Source of the DNA: Burkholderiales bacterium
GTDB taxonomy: Bacteria; Pseudomonadota; Gammaproteobacteria; Burkholderiales; Burkholderiaceae_C
Assembly: GCA_016219375.1 (NCBI GenBank)
Contig: JACRNC010000011.1
Coordinates: 124,001-188,000, forward strand
Direction: 5' to 3'
Length of the DNA: 64,000 nt
Shown here: one piece after another, positions 29,309 through 39,358 of the stretch
Layout: every line of letters begins with the position of its first letter
How positions within the stretch are numbered: the stretch's first letter is position 1
The notes under the pieces: generated by a model
Told to the model about the DNA's origin: nothing
Database searches by the model: none
What the model saw: only the letters and a program-made list of their open reading frames with translations
Translations under genes and position numbers: made by a program

Positions 29309-30541
29309 TCACTTGAAGAAGCCGTGCTTGGCCAGCTCCACGCGGGCGATGACGCCCTTGTGCACCTCGTCCGGGCCGTCGGCCAGGCGCAGGCTGCGGG
29401 CCTGGTTGAAGAAGGCCGTCAGCGGCACGTCGCGCGACACGCCGGCGCCGCCGTGGATCTGGATGGCCATGTCCACCACCTTCTGCAGCATGTTGGGCGC
29501 GACCACCTTGATGGCCGACACGTCTGAGAGCGCACCCATCGGCCCCAGCTTGTCGAGCTTCCAGGCGGCATGCAGCGTCAGCAGCCGGGCCTGGTCGATC
29601 AGCAGCCGGGCCTCGGCCACGCGCTCGCGGTTGCCGCCCAGGTTGAGGATGGGCTTCTTGAAGGCGGTGCGGCTCATGCCGCGCTTGATCATCAGCTCCA
29701 GCGCATGCTCGGCCGCGCCGATGCAGCGCATGCAGTGGTGGATGCGGCCCGGGCCCAGGCGGCCCTGCGCGATCTCGAATCCCTTGCCCGGCCCGGCGAT
29801 GAAGGCCGACACCGGCAGGCGCACGTTGTCGAAGTGCACCTCGCCGTGCCCGTGCGGCTCGTCCCATTCGCCGAAGACCGGCAGCATCCGCTTGATGGTG
29901 ATGCCCGGGGTGTCCAGGGGCACCAGCACCATCGAGTGCTGGTGGTGGCGGTCGGCATCCGCATTGGGCGTGTGGGCCATGAAGATGCCCACCTTGCAGC
30001 GCGGGTCGCCCACGCCGGAGGACCACCACTTCTTGCCGTTGAGCACGACCTCGTTGCCCTCGACCACGGCGGTGGCCTGCATGTTGGTGGCATCCGACGA
30101 GGCGACGTCCGGCTCGGTCATGAAGAACACCGAGCGGATCTCGCCGGCGGCCAGCGGCTTGAGCCACTGCTCCTTCTGCTCAGGGCTGCCGTACTTCCAG
30201 ATCACCTCCATGTTGCCGGTGTCCGGGGCATTGCAGTTGAAGATCTCCGGGGCCATCAGGCTCCAGCCCGTCTCCTCGGCCGACAGGGTGTACTCCATCG
30301 TCGACAGGCCGGGGCCGTAGGCCGCATCGGGCAGGAAGAGGTTCCACAGGCCCTCGGCCTTGGCACGGGCCTTGAGCTCCTCCACGCGGGCCGGGATCTT
30401 CCACTGCGTCCAGTCGCCCAGATGGCCCTGGCCCAGGATGCCCTCCCAGTGCTCGTGCTCCACGGGCAGGATGTGCTGGCGGATGAAGGCGCGCACGCGC
30501 TGGGCATAGTCCTTGGCGCGTGGGGTGGGCTCGAAGTTCAT
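29309..30541 (-). CDS. Acyl-CoA dehydrogenase
   Basis: FFMTEPDVASSDATNM, QIHGGAGVSRDVPLTAFFNQARSLRLADGPDEVH. Confidence 0.93.
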   Translation of the reverse strand: MNFEPTPRAKDYAQRVRAFIRQHILPVEHEHWEGILGQGHLGDWTQWKIPARVEELKARAKAEGLWNLFLPDAAYGPGLSTMEYTLSAEETGWSLMAPEIFNCNAPDTGNMEVIWKYGSPEQKEQWLKPLAAGEIRSVFFMTEPDVASSDATNMQATAVVEGNEVVLNGKKWWSSGVGDPRCKVGIFMAHTPNADADRHHQHSMVLVPLDTPGITIKRMLPVFGEWDEPHGHGEVHFDNVRLPVSAFIAGPGKGFEIAQGRLGPGRIHHCMRCIGAAEHALELMIKRGMSRTAFKKPILNLGGNRERVAEARLLIDQARLLTLHAAWKLDKLGPMGALSDVSAIKVVAPNMLQKVVDMAIQIHGGAGVSRDVPLTAFFNQARSLRLADGPDEVHKGVIARVELAKHGFFK

Positions 30542-30627
30542 GGGGCGGCTCCGCGGGTCGGGATGGGGATGCCGCAGATTGTGGGCAGCGGGGGCCCATC
30601 GGGCAAATGATGTTGCTGGATGGCCGG

Positions 30628-31599
30628 TCATTCACGGCGTGCATGGCTGCGCCGCGCCGGGCCCATCACCTGGCGGGCGCCCGCCTGCAGCAGCTCGCGC
30701 AGCCAGCGGTGCGCCGGGTCGGCATCGCGGTCGGCCGACCAGTACATCCAGATGGCCAGCGGCGGCACCGGCAGGGGCAGGGGGCTCACCGCCACCGGCA
30801 GCACGCGGGCCAGCTCGCGGGCATAGGTGCGCGGCATGGTCAGCAGCCAGCCGGTGCGGGCCACGACCTGCGCGGCGGCGAAGTAATGCTGGCAGCGCAG
30901 GGCGATGCGCCGGCTGTGGCCACCGAGGGCCAGCAGCGGCTCAAGCGGGTCGGCGTCGCTGGTCATGCTCACCAGCACATGCGGTGTCTCCAGGTAGCGG
31001 CGCAGGCTGATGGCGCGCGGCCGGGTCGCATCCGTCGGCCTGGCGGACACCACGGCCAGCGGCTCCTCGGTCAGCCGCACGCCGTGCACGCGCGGGCCCA
31101 TGCGGGTCTGCCGCTCGATGGCCACGTCGATCTCGCCGGCGACCAGCTCGCGCTCCAGCGACTCGCGCGGCACGCGCCGGCTGGCCAGCGACACGCCGGG
31201 CGCCTGCTGGGCCAGGTGGTCCAGCAGCGCCGGCAGGGTGATGGACTCCATCACATCGCGCAGCCCGATGCGAAAGCCCATCTGCAGCGAGGCCGGGTCG
31301 AAGGCCTCGGCGCTGTGCAGCACGCCCTGCAGCCCGCGCAGGTGGCCTTGCACCTCGCCGATGATGCGGCGCGTCAGCTCGGTGGGCAGCATGCGGTTGC
31401 CCTGGCGCACGAAGAGCGCATCGCCGAAGGACTCGCGCAGGCGGCGCAGCGCGTGGCTGATGGCCGGCTGGCTCAAGTGCAGCGCGCGCGCCGCGCCAGA
31501 GATGCCGCCCTGGGTGTGGATGGCATCCAGCACGCGGAAGAGGTTGAGGTCGATGCGGTCCAGGCGCGGGGTGCTGGCGAACGGTCGGGCGGCGGTCAT
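30628..31599 (-). CDS. LysR family transcriptional regulator
   Basis: DLNLFRVLDAIHTQGGISGAARALHLSQPAISHALRRLRESFGDALFVR HTH. Confidence 0.94.
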   Translation of the reverse strand: MTAARPFASTPRLDRIDLNLFRVLDAIHTQGGISGAARALHLSQPAISHALRRLRESFGDALFVRQGNRMLPTELTRRIIGEVQGHLRGLQGVLHSAEAFDPASLQMGFRIGLRDVMESITLPALLDHLAQQAPGVSLASRRVPRESLERELVAGEIDVAIERQTRMGPRVHGVRLTEEPLAVVSARPTDATRPRAISLRRYLETPHVLVSMTSDADPLEPLLALGGHSRRIALRCQHYFAAAQVVARTGWLLTMPRTYARELARVLPVAVSPLPLPVPPLAIWMYWSADRDADPAHRWLRELLQAGARQVMGPARRSHARRE

Positions 31600-31695
31600 G
31601 GGTGCCAAGTATCCCGACATGGCGACCGCGATGAAGGCGCTGCGCTACGCTGACGGCCCCGTCGCGCGGGCCCCTGCCTGACGCGCCGGCCCACC

Positions 31696-32559
31696 ATGCT
31701 TGCCGACACCTTCGCCGCCTCGCCGCTGACCGCCCCGCCGCCGCCTGCCGGCTCTCCCGCCATCGACTGGCAGGCCGATCTGCCGCCCGGCACGCCGGCG
31801 CACCAGCGGCTGGCCACGCGCGGCTATGCGGTGCTGCCGGCAGCCGAGCTGGCCGCGCTGTGTGCCACGACGCCAGCCGAGCTGGCACCGCTGACGCCGT
31901 ACTGGGACGACCTGCCGCCCGATGCCCACCTGCGCGACGGCGGGCGCTACCGCCACCGCCGCCACGGCAGCTTCGTGCTCCATGAGCCGACCAGCGATGC
32001 CCCGCGGCTGGAGCAGGCGCCGCACCGCGCTCACTGGCAGCCCACCACCTACAACGCGCTGCACGGCGGCCTGCTGCGCTGGTTCGAGCCGGTACAGCCG
32101 GCGCTCGTGGCGCAGCCCGGCTGGGGCGCGCTGCTCAGCGGCCTGGGCCGGGTCTTCGCGCAGGCCAAGCCGGTGGCGCGCTGGTTCATCGAGGCCCATC
32201 CCTTCCGCATCGATACCGCCGACGGCGTGGGCCGGCCCACGCCCGAGGGCGCGCACCGCGACGGCGTGGACTTCGTCGCCGTGATCCTGGTGGCCCGCCA
32301 GCGCATCCGCGGCGGCGAGACGCGGGTGTTCGATGCGCAGGGGCCGCTGGGCGTGCGCTTCACGCTGGCCGAGCCGTGGTCGGCCCTGCTGCTGGACGAC
32401 GAGCGCGTGATCCATGAATCCACGCCCATCCAGCCCGAGGATGCAGCCGATGCGGCAAGCGGGCACCGCGACACGCTGGTGCTGACCTTCCGCGCGGCAG
32501 GCTTCATGGATCCGCCGGGCGGCGAGCTGAAGACGGCGCGCCAGGCGAGGGCAGGGTGA
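31696..32559 (+). CDS. 2OG-Fe dioxygenase family protein (PF10014-like)
   Basis: RYRHRRHGSF, PEGAHRDGVDFVAVILVARQRIRGGETRVFD, divergent from LysR gene. Confidence 0.8.
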   Translation: MLADTFAASPLTAPPPPAGSPAIDWQADLPPGTPAHQRLATRGYAVLPAAELAALCATTPAELAPLTPYWDDLPPDAHLRDGGRYRHRRHGSFVLHEPTSDAPRLEQAPHRAHWQPTTYNALHGGLLRWFEPVQPALVAQPGWGALLSGLGRVFAQAKPVARWFIEAHPFRIDTADGVGRPTPEGAHRDGVDFVAVILVARQRIRGGETRVFDAQGPLGVRFTLAEPWSALLLDDERVIHESTPIQPEDAADAASGHRDTLVLTFRAAGFMDPPGGELKTARQARAG

Positions 32560-32676
32560 TCCGCGTCGGTTGACGCCGCTGCCCCGGCCTTGCGCCGCAT
32601 CATCGCCAGCGCCCGCCGCGCGCGGCACACTGCACGGCGTCCCCAGCCACGCGCCCGCCGCGGCGCCCCCAGACGC

Positions 32677-34032
32677 ATGCACCTCACCTTCCTCGGTGCC
32701 ACCGGCACCGTCACCGGCTCCATGACCCTGGTGGAGGCCGGCTCGCGCCGCCTGCTCGTCGATGCCGGCCTGTTCCAGGGCTGGAAGCCGCTGCGCCTGC
32801 GCAACTGGGCGCCGCTGCCCTTCGATGCCCGCAGCCTGCATGGCGTGCTGCTCACCCATGCGCACATCGACCACAGCGGCCGGCTGCCGCTGCTGGTGCG
32901 CCAGGGCTTTCGCGGCCCCATCTGGTGCAGCCCGGCCACCGCCGACCTGTGCGAGATCCTGCTGCTGGACACCGCCAACCTGCAGGAAGAAGAAGCCAAC
33001 TGGCGCAACCGCCACGGCAAGACGCGCCACCAGCCGGCGCTGCCGCTCTACACCGTGGACGACGCGCGGGCCACGCTCAAGCAGCTGCGCATCGTCAACA
33101 ACGGCGACGCGCTGGACCTGGGTGACGGCGTCACCGCGCACTACAGCCGCGCCGGCCACATCCTGGGCGCCAGCAGCATCCGCGTGGAGCACGGCGGGCG
33201 CAGCGTGCTCTTCTCCGGCGACCTGGGGCGCGACGATGATCTGGTGATGCCGCCGCCGGACACCGGCCAGCAGGCCGACGTGGTGGTGGTGGAGTCCACC
33301 TACGGCGACCGCCTGCACCCGGACCTGGACCCGGTGGAGCAGCTGGGCGACGTGGTGCGGCGCACGGCCGCGCGCGGCGGCGTGGTGGTCATGCCCGCCT
33401 TCGCCGTGGGCCGCACGCAGGCGATGCTCTACGCGCTGTGGCGGCTGCGCCAGGCCGGGGCCACGCCGCATGTGCCCGTCTTCCTCGACAGCCCGATGGG
33501 CATCGAGGCCACCGAGCTGCTCAAGCGCCATCCGGATGCCCACCGCCTCACCCAGGAAGAGCGCAACGGCATCGCGCAGATGACGCGCTGCCTGCGCACG
33601 CCGGAGGAGTCCAAGCGGCTGATGAGCCAGCACGGGCCGATGGTGGTGATCGCCGGCAGCGGCATGGCCACCGGCGGGCGCGTGCTGCACCACCTGGCGC
33701 ACTACGGCCCGCATCCGCGCAATGCCATCGTGCTGGGCGGATTCCAGGCCGGCGGCACCCGCGGCGCGGCGCTGGCGGCGGGCGAGAAGCAGGTCAAGAT
33801 CTTCGGCGAGTACGTGCCCATCCGCGCCGAGGTGACGCAGATCCTCGGCTTGTCCGCCCATGCCGACCAGGCCGGCCTGCTGAAGTGGCTGGGCGCCCTC
33901 GGCCGCAAGCCCGAGCAGGTGCTGATCAACCATGGCGAGCCCGACGCCGCCGACATGCTGCGCCGGCGCATCGACGAGACCCTGGGCTGGGAGGCCAGCG
34001 TGCCGCAGCATCGGGATCAGATGGACGTGTGA
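32677..34032 (+). CDS. MBL-fold (beta-CASP) metallo-hydrolase / RNA-exonuclease-like protein
   Basis: LTHAHIDHSGRLPLL, FSGDLGRDDD, VVESTYGDRLH, MATGGRVLHHL, LSAHADQAGLL. Confidence 0.93.
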   Translation: MHLTFLGATGTVTGSMTLVEAGSRRLLVDAGLFQGWKPLRLRNWAPLPFDARSLHGVLLTHAHIDHSGRLPLLVRQGFRGPIWCSPATADLCEILLLDTANLQEEEANWRNRHGKTRHQPALPLYTVDDARATLKQLRIVNNGDALDLGDGVTAHYSRAGHILGASSIRVEHGGRSVLFSGDLGRDDDLVMPPPDTGQQADVVVVESTYGDRLHPDLDPVEQLGDVVRRTAARGGVVVMPAFAVGRTQAMLYALWRLRQAGATPHVPVFLDSPMGIEATELLKRHPDAHRLTQEERNGIAQMTRCLRTPEESKRLMSQHGPMVVIAGSGMATGGRVLHHLAHYGPHPRNAIVLGGFQAGGTRGAALAAGEKQVKIFGEYVPIRAEVTQILGLSAHADQAGLLKWLGALGRKPEQVLINHGEPDAADMLRRRIDETLGWEASVPQHRDQMDV

Positions 34033-34099
34033 AGCAGGCGCCGCGGGGCGGGGCCGGCGCACCGCCTGCAGGGGCGTGCACGATGAAGGAGACGAGCTC

Positions 34100-35155
34100 A
34101 TGAACCAGCCCGCACCGTCCCCGACCCGCTGGCGCGCGATGGAGCTCACCGAGCCCGGCCGCCCGCTGCAGCTGGCCTGGCGCGACCGCCTGCCCGAGCC
34201 GGGCCCGGGCCAGGTGGCGATCACCGTGGCCGCCTGCGGCGTGTGCCGCACCGACCTGCACATCGTCGATGGCGAGCTGCCGCGGGCCGGCTATCCCGCC
34301 GGGCCCGTGGTGCCCGGCCATGAGGTGATCGGCCGCGTCCGCGCGCTGGGTGAGATGGGTGAGGGTGCCGAGGCGCCGGGCCTGCACATCGGCCAGCGCG
34401 TGGGCGTGCCCTGGCTGGGCTGGACCTGCGGCGCGTGCGATGCCTGCCGCGCCGGGCGCGAGAACCTGTGCGAGCGCAGCCGCTTCACCGGCTGGCAGCT
34501 GCCCGGCGGCTATGCCGAGCACATCGTGGCCGATGCCCGCTACGTCTTCCCCATTCCCGAACGCTACAGCGATGCCCAGGCCGCGCCGCTGCTGTGCGCC
34601 GGCCTGATCGGCTGGCGGGCCTACCGGATGGCCGAGCCGGCGCTGCAGGGCCCGACGCGGCGTCTGGGCCTGTGGGGCTTCGGCGCCGCCGCCCACCTGA
34701 TCGCCCAGGTGGCCCGTCATCTGGGCTGCGAGGTGGCGGCCTACACCCGCGCAGGCGACGCCGCCGCGCAGGATCTGGCGCGCAAGCTGGGTGCCGCCTG
34801 GGCCGGCAGCAGCGACGACGCCGCACCCTGGCCGCTGGACGCGGCCATCCTCTTCGCCCCGGTCGGTGCGCTGGTGCCGGCCGCGCTGCGGGCCGTGCGC
34901 CCGGGCGGGCGGGTGGTGTGCGCCGGCATCCACATGAGCGACATCCCGTCCTTCCCGTATGCCTGGCTGTGGGGCGAGCGGCAGATCGTCTCGGTGGCCA
35001 ATCTCACGCGCGAGGACGGCTTGTCCTTCATGCGCCTGGCGGCCGATCTGCCCCTGCAGGCCGCCGTGCACACCCGGCCGCTGGAGCAGGCCCAGGCCGC
35101 GCTCGACGACCTGCGCGCCGGCCGCTACACCGGCGCGGCCGTGCTGCTGCCCTGA
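34100..35155 (+). CDS. Zinc-dependent alcohol dehydrogenase family protein
   Basis: CGVCRTDLHIVDGELP, GHEVIGRV, CGACDACRAGRENLC. Confidence 0.93.
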   Translation: MNQPAPSPTRWRAMELTEPGRPLQLAWRDRLPEPGPGQVAITVAACGVCRTDLHIVDGELPRAGYPAGPVVPGHEVIGRVRALGEMGEGAEAPGLHIGQRVGVPWLGWTCGACDACRAGRENLCERSRFTGWQLPGGYAEHIVADARYVFPIPERYSDAQAAPLLCAGLIGWRAYRMAEPALQGPTRRLGLWGFGAAAHLIAQVARHLGCEVAAYTRAGDAAAQDLARKLGAAWAGSSDDAAPWPLDAAILFAPVGALVPAALRAVRPGGRVVCAGIHMSDIPSFPYAWLWGERQIVSVANLTREDGLSFMRLAADLPLQAAVHTRPLEQAQAALDDLRAGRYTGAAVLLP

Positions 35156-35167
35156 CGATTGCTGCGG

Positions 35168-35210
35168 CGTCGATCCCTGCAACGTCGATTCCTGCAACGT
35201 CGATCCCTGC
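35168..35210. repeat. 15-bp tandem repeat (cgtcgatccctgcaa)x~3
   Basis: CGTCGATCCCTGCAA / CGTCGATTCCTGCAA / CGTCGATCCCTGC. Confidence 0.85.
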
Positions 35211-35284
35211 GGCCCCGATCCCGGCCGGGGCGGCGAGCTCTGCATCGCGCAGGCTGCCTCAGCCATCGCCTGTGACGCCGGCGC

Positions 35285-35298
35285 TTGACGCAGCGCAA
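35285..35298 (+). promoter_or_regulatory. Candidate FNR/ANR-type box TTGACGCAGCGCAA upstream of DksA-like gene
   Basis: 7/10 match to TTGAT-N4-ATCAA; centre 28.5 nt upstream of a TAGGCT -10-like hexamer, consistent with class II spacing. Confidence 0.35.
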
Positions 35299-35410
35299 GC
35301 CGGCCCCCGCCCGCCTGCCTAGGCTGGCCGTGTGGGCCCGTCGGCGCGTGGCGTCATGCGATGCCGCATCGCGCCTGCGCGGCCCGCATCAGCCAGAAAC
35401 CGGAGACACC

Positions 35411-35830
35411 ATGACCGCACACACCTCGATCGCCGGCGGCGACCGGCTGGATGCCGCCACCCGGCAGGAGATCGCCGCCCGCCTGCAGGCGCTGGCCCGC
35501 CAGCTGGACGACCACATGGCCGCCCAGCGCGAACGCCTGAGCGCCGAGGCTTCCGCCACGTCCAACACCTTCATCGCCGGCAGCGAGGGCGCGGTGGCCA
35601 GCGCCGAGGACGACGACGCGATGGCCCTGCTGCGCCACGATGAGGCCGAGTTGAAGCGCGTGCGCGAAGCCCAGGCCCGCCTGGCCGAGGCCGACTTCGG
35701 CCGCTGCAGCGAGTGCGGCGAATGGATAGGGCGCGAGCGGCTGCTGGCCGTGCCCCAGGCCCACCTGTGCGTGGCCTGCCAGACCGACGCCGAGCGCCAG
35801 CACCGCGTGCGCGCTGCCCAGATCGGCTGA
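35411..35830 (+). CDS. TraR/DksA C4-type zinc finger protein
   Basis: FGRCSECGEWIGRERLLAVPQAHLCVACQ. Confidence 0.92.
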   Translation: MTAHTSIAGGDRLDAATRQEIAARLQALARQLDDHMAAQRERLSAEASATSNTFIAGSEGAVASAEDDDAMALLRHDEAELKRVREAQARLAEADFGRCSECGEWIGRERLLAVPQAHLCVACQTDAERQHRVRAAQIG

Positions 35831-35988
35831 TCCCAGCGGGCTGCCTCCACCCGGACGCCTGACCGCACGACCGACCCCGTCGGCGCCCGCTGGCCGCCCC
35901 GGGCCGGGCCCGCCTGCGCGCCGGCCACTTGCTCTCGCATCAGGCATCAGGCCCGCATCGGGCTCATCCGGCTCGCACCGGCTCACAT

Positions 35989-36031
35989 CCGGCTCATCCG
36001 GCTCATCCGGCTCATCCGGCTCATCCGGCTC
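35989..36031. repeat. 9-bp tandem repeat (CCGGCTCAT)x4-5 with degenerate copies upstream
   Basis: ccggctcat repeated consecutively from 35989. Confidence 0.92.
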
Positions 36032-36111
36032 GGCGCGGCCCGATCCCGGGGCCCATCACCGCGTTCCCCCAGCCCGGGGATGCGCGGCTGCAACACACGT
36101 CTTTACACAGT

Positions 36112-36130
36112 AATAGGAATAATTATCATT
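36112..36130 (+). promoter_or_regulatory. Candidate Fur box upstream of TonB receptor
   Basis: AATAGGAATAATTATCATT; 12/19 match to GATAATGATAATCATTATC in an AT-rich island. Confidence 0.65.
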
Positions 36131-36266
36131 TGCGCATAGACGCAGATCAAACCGCGGTGTCGAACACGGCGAACACGGCAAACCCACCGGCCGCCCCGTC
36201 AGCGGCCGCCGGCCCGCCGGGCTCTTGCGTCTGTTCCTTCCAGTCCAGAACCGAAAGAGTCCATCG

Positions 36267-38528
36267 ATGGCATACATCAAGAGCCGCAAGCACGGCATCG
36301 CGCGCCCCGCCACTACGGCGATGGGCCTGGCCCTGGCCTCGCTGACGGGCCATGCCGCGGAGCCGGCCACCGCGGTGGCGGCCGCCGAGTCACAGACCGC
36401 CCTGCCGGCCGTCTCGGTGCAGGCCGCGCCGCAGCGCGCCGCCGACTACAAGGCCGAGGCGCTGTCCTCGCCCAAGTTCACCCAGCCGCTGGTCAACACC
36501 ACGCAGACGGTCTCCGTGATCAAGGAGCAGGTGATCAAGGAGCAGGCCGCCACCACGCTGACCGAGGCCCTGCGCAACGTGGCCGGCGTGGGCACCTTCT
36601 ACGCCGGCGAGAACGGCAACACCAGCACCGGCGATGCGGTCTACATGCGCGGCTTCGACTCGTCGTCCAGCATCTACGTGGACGGCATTCGTGACCTGGG
36701 CTCGATCTCGCGCGATACCTTCAACATCGACCAGATCGAGGTCATCAAGGGCCCGGCCGGCACCGACTACGGCCGCAGCGCGCCCACCGGCTCCATCAAC
36801 CTGGTCACCAAGCAGGCCAACCTGAGCGACAGCTTCGACGCCTCGGTCGGCCTGGGCACCGGCAGCTACAAGCGCGCCACCGTGGACTGGAACAAGGCCC
36901 TGACCGGCTACGAGGGCGCGGCCTTCCGCCTGAACCTGCTGGCGCAGGACGCCGGCGTGGACGGCCGGCATGAGGTCGAGAACAAGCGCTTCGGCATCGC
37001 GCCGTCGCTGGCCCTGGGCCTGAACACGCCCACGCGCGTCTTCCTGAACCTGCTGCACGTCGAGCAGGACAACGTGCCCGACGGCGGCGTGCTGACCATC
37101 GGCATGCCGGGCTACTCCTCGCCCGACCCGAGCGGGCGGCCCTTCCTGAGCAGCGCGGGCCGTGTGGACACGAGCAACTTCTACGGCACGCGCTCCGATC
37201 ACGACGACGTGAAGGCCGACATGGCCACCGTGCGCGTGGAGCATGACTTCGCCCCGGGCACCACGCTGCGCAACACCACGCGCTGGGGCCGCACCACGCA
37301 GGACTACCTGCTGTCGTCCTTCATGGCCGCGGGCTCGGGCACCAACCAGATCCTCACGCCCAATGCAGCCGACCCGTCCACCTGGACGGCCGTGCGCAAC
37401 ATCAACTTCAAGGACCAGGTCAACAAGATCCTGACCAACCAGACCAACCTGACCACGGCCGTGGCCACGGGCGCCATCCGCCACGAGCTGAGCCTGGGCC
37501 TGGAGCTCACGCGCGAGGAGCAGGTGGCCTACACCCATGCGGTGATCGGCACCGCGCCGCGCGTCAGCGTCTACTACCCCGACTCCAGCGTCAGCGTGCT
37601 GTCCAGCCGCACCGGCGCCTACAACGAAGGCTCCACCGACACCTGGTCGGTCTATGCCTTCGACACCGTCAAGCTCGGCGAGCAGTGGCAGGTGAACGCC
37701 GGCCTGCGCTACGACCGCTACAGCACCGACTTCAAGGCCGTCAGCGCCGCGGGCGCCACCACCACCGACCTGGACAAGAGCGGCGACCTGGTCAACTGGA
37801 AGCTCGGCGCGCTCTACAAGCCCACGCCGGACGGCAGCGTCTACGTCAACTACGCGCTGTCGCAGCAGCCGCCGGGCGGCGCCACCTTCCTGAGTGCGAC
37901 GGCCAGCAATGCCAACAACCCCAACCTGGATCCGCAGAAGGCCAAGACGGCCGAGGTCGGCGCCAAGTGGGAGTTCTTCGCCAAGCGGCTGCTGCTGGCC
38001 GGCGCGATCTTCCGCACCGACATCGAGAACGAGGTGGTGACCAACTCCGACGGCACCATCGACCAGACCGGCAAGAAGCGCGTGGAAGGCGTGGAGCTGT
38101 CGGCCACCGGCCAGCTCACGCCCACCTGGTCGGTGATCGCCGGCTACACCGTGCAGGACACCAAGGTGCTCAAGGGCGCCAACGTGGCGCAGAACGGCTC
38201 CGACGAGCTGACCTACACGCCCAGGGATTCGTTCTCGCTGTGGACGACCTGGCAGGCGCCCTATGGCATCACGCTGGGCGGCGGCGCGCGCTACTCCGGC
38301 GGCCTCAAGCGCGGCACCGACGGCGCGGTGGGCACGCCCAACTACACCGAGTCCTACTGGGTCTGGGACGCGATGGCCGGCTACAAGATCAGCCGCAACG
38401 TGGACATCCAACTCAACGTCTACAACCTGTTCGACAAGGACTACGTGGCGGCCATCAACAAGAGCGGCTACCGCTACTTCCCCGGCACGCCGCGCTCAGC
38501 CCGGGTGACGGCCAACTTCCACTTCTGA
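36267..38528 (+). CDS. fiu: TonB-dependent catecholate siderophore receptor, Fiu-like
   Basis: AGENGNTSTGDAVYMRGFDSSSSIYVDGIRDLGSISRDTFNIDQIEVIKGPAGTDYGRSAPTGSINLVTK closely follows Fiu plug pattern; ends in F. Confidence 0.88.
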   Translation: MAYIKSRKHGIARPATTAMGLALASLTGHAAEPATAVAAAESQTALPAVSVQAAPQRAADYKAEALSSPKFTQPLVNTTQTVSVIKEQVIKEQAATTLTEALRNVAGVGTFYAGENGNTSTGDAVYMRGFDSSSSIYVDGIRDLGSISRDTFNIDQIEVIKGPAGTDYGRSAPTGSINLVTKQANLSDSFDASVGLGTGSYKRATVDWNKALTGYEGAAFRLNLLAQDAGVDGRHEVENKRFGIAPSLALGLNTPTRVFLNLLHVEQDNVPDGGVLTIGMPGYSSPDPSGRPFLSSAGRVDTSNFYGTRSDHDDVKADMATVRVEHDFAPGTTLRNTTRWGRTTQDYLLSSFMAAGSGTNQILTPNAADPSTWTAVRNINFKDQVNKILTNQTNLTTAVATGAIRHELSLGLELTREEQVAYTHAVIGTAPRVSVYYPDSSVSVLSSRTGAYNEGSTDTWSVYAFDTVKLGEQWQVNAGLRYDRYSTDFKAVSAAGATTTDLDKSGDLVNWKLGALYKPTPDGSVYVNYALSQQPPGGATFLSATASNANNPNLDPQKAKTAEVGAKWEFFAKRLLLAGAIFRTDIENEVVTNSDGTIDQTGKKRVEGVELSATGQLTPTWSVIAGYTVQDTKVLKGANVAQNGSDELTYTPRDSFSLWTTWQAPYGITLGGGARYSGGLKRGTDGAVGTPNYTESYWVWDAMAGYKISRNVDIQLNVYNLFDKDYVAAINKSGYRYFPGTPRSARVTANFHF

Positions 38529-38602
38529 TCGTCCTGACGTGCGGGCGCCGCGCGGGCTGATCGGCCTCAAGCCGGCGGCCGACCGCGCGCCCGATACTGC
38601 CC

Positions 38603-38630
38603 GCCCCGGCCTGCGCGCCGGGGCGTTTTT
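38603..38630 (+). terminator. Intrinsic terminator between fiu-like gene and piuC-like gene
   Basis: GCCCCGGC-ctgcgc-GCCGGGGC then GTTTTT. Confidence 0.75.
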
Positions 38631-38650
38631 CCTTGCAAGGAGCCCTCACC

Positions 38651-39358
38651 ATGATGCTGCACGTGCCGGGCGTGCTGACCCGCGAACAGGTCGCCGAGAT
38701 GCGCGCCGCGCTCGATGCCGCCGACTGGATCGACGGCCGGGCCACGGTGGGCAACCTGGGTGCGCAGGTCAAGCGCAACCGCCAGCTGCCCGAGGCCTCG
38801 CCGCTGGCGCAGGAGCTGGGCCGCAAGGTGCTGCAGGCGCTGCAGGCCAGCCCCACCTTCTTTGCCGCGGCGCTGCCGGCGCGCATCTGCCCGCCGCTCT
38901 TCAACTGCTATGCCGGCGGCGAGACCTACGGCATGCATGTGGACGGCTCGGTGCGCCGCCTGCCGTCCGAGCCGGCCGCGCCGGGCTCGCCGGGCGCACC
39001 GCAGTGGCTGCGCACCGACGTCTCCTCCACCCTCTTCCTGTGCGACCCGGAGGACTACGACGGCGGCGAGCTGATCGTCAGCGACACCTACGGCGAGCAC
39101 GAGGTCAAGCTGCCCGCGGGCGACCTGATCCTCTATCCGTCCAGCAGCCTGCACCGCGTGGAGCCGGTGACGCGCGGCGCGCGGGTGTGCTCCTTCTTCT
39201 GGACGCAGAGCATGGTGCGCGATGCCTCGCGCCGGGCCATGCTCTACGAGCTGGACACCACCATCCAGTCGCTGCGCCGCAGCCTGGGCGACACGCAGGA
39301 GGTGCTGAGCCTGACCTGCCATTACCACAACCTGCTGCGGCAGTGGGCGGAGGTCTGA
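38651..39358 (+). CDS. piuC: PKHD-type Fe2+-dependent dioxygenase (PiuC/YbiX family)
   Basis: [53 protein letters not shown], downstream of Fiu-like receptor. Confidence 0.92.
   Translation: MMLHVPGVLTREQVAEMRAALDAADWIDGRATVGNLGAQVKRNRQLPEASPLAQELGRKVLQALQASPTFFAAALPARICPPLFNCYAGGETYGMHVDGSVRRLPSEPAAPGSPGAPQWLRTDVSSTLFLCDPEDYDGGELIVSDTYGEHEVKLPAGDLILYPSSSLHRVEPVTRGARVCSFFWTQSMVRDASRRAMLYELDTTIQSLRRSLGDTQEVLSLTCHYHNLLRQWAEV

Noticed and set aside
32570-32583. FNR-type box upstream of the MBL gene (TTGACGCCGCTGCC)
   Set aside because: Only one half-site matches and no -10-like hexamer at the proper distance.
31645-34263. 872-aa minus-strand ORF opposite the 2OG-Fe and MBL genes
   Set aside because: Spans two well-supported genes on the other strand; low-complexity composition.
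35989-36033. Short regularly repeated units as a possible CRISPR array
   Set aside because: Units of 9 bp are contiguous with no spacers; a minisatellite, not CRISPR.
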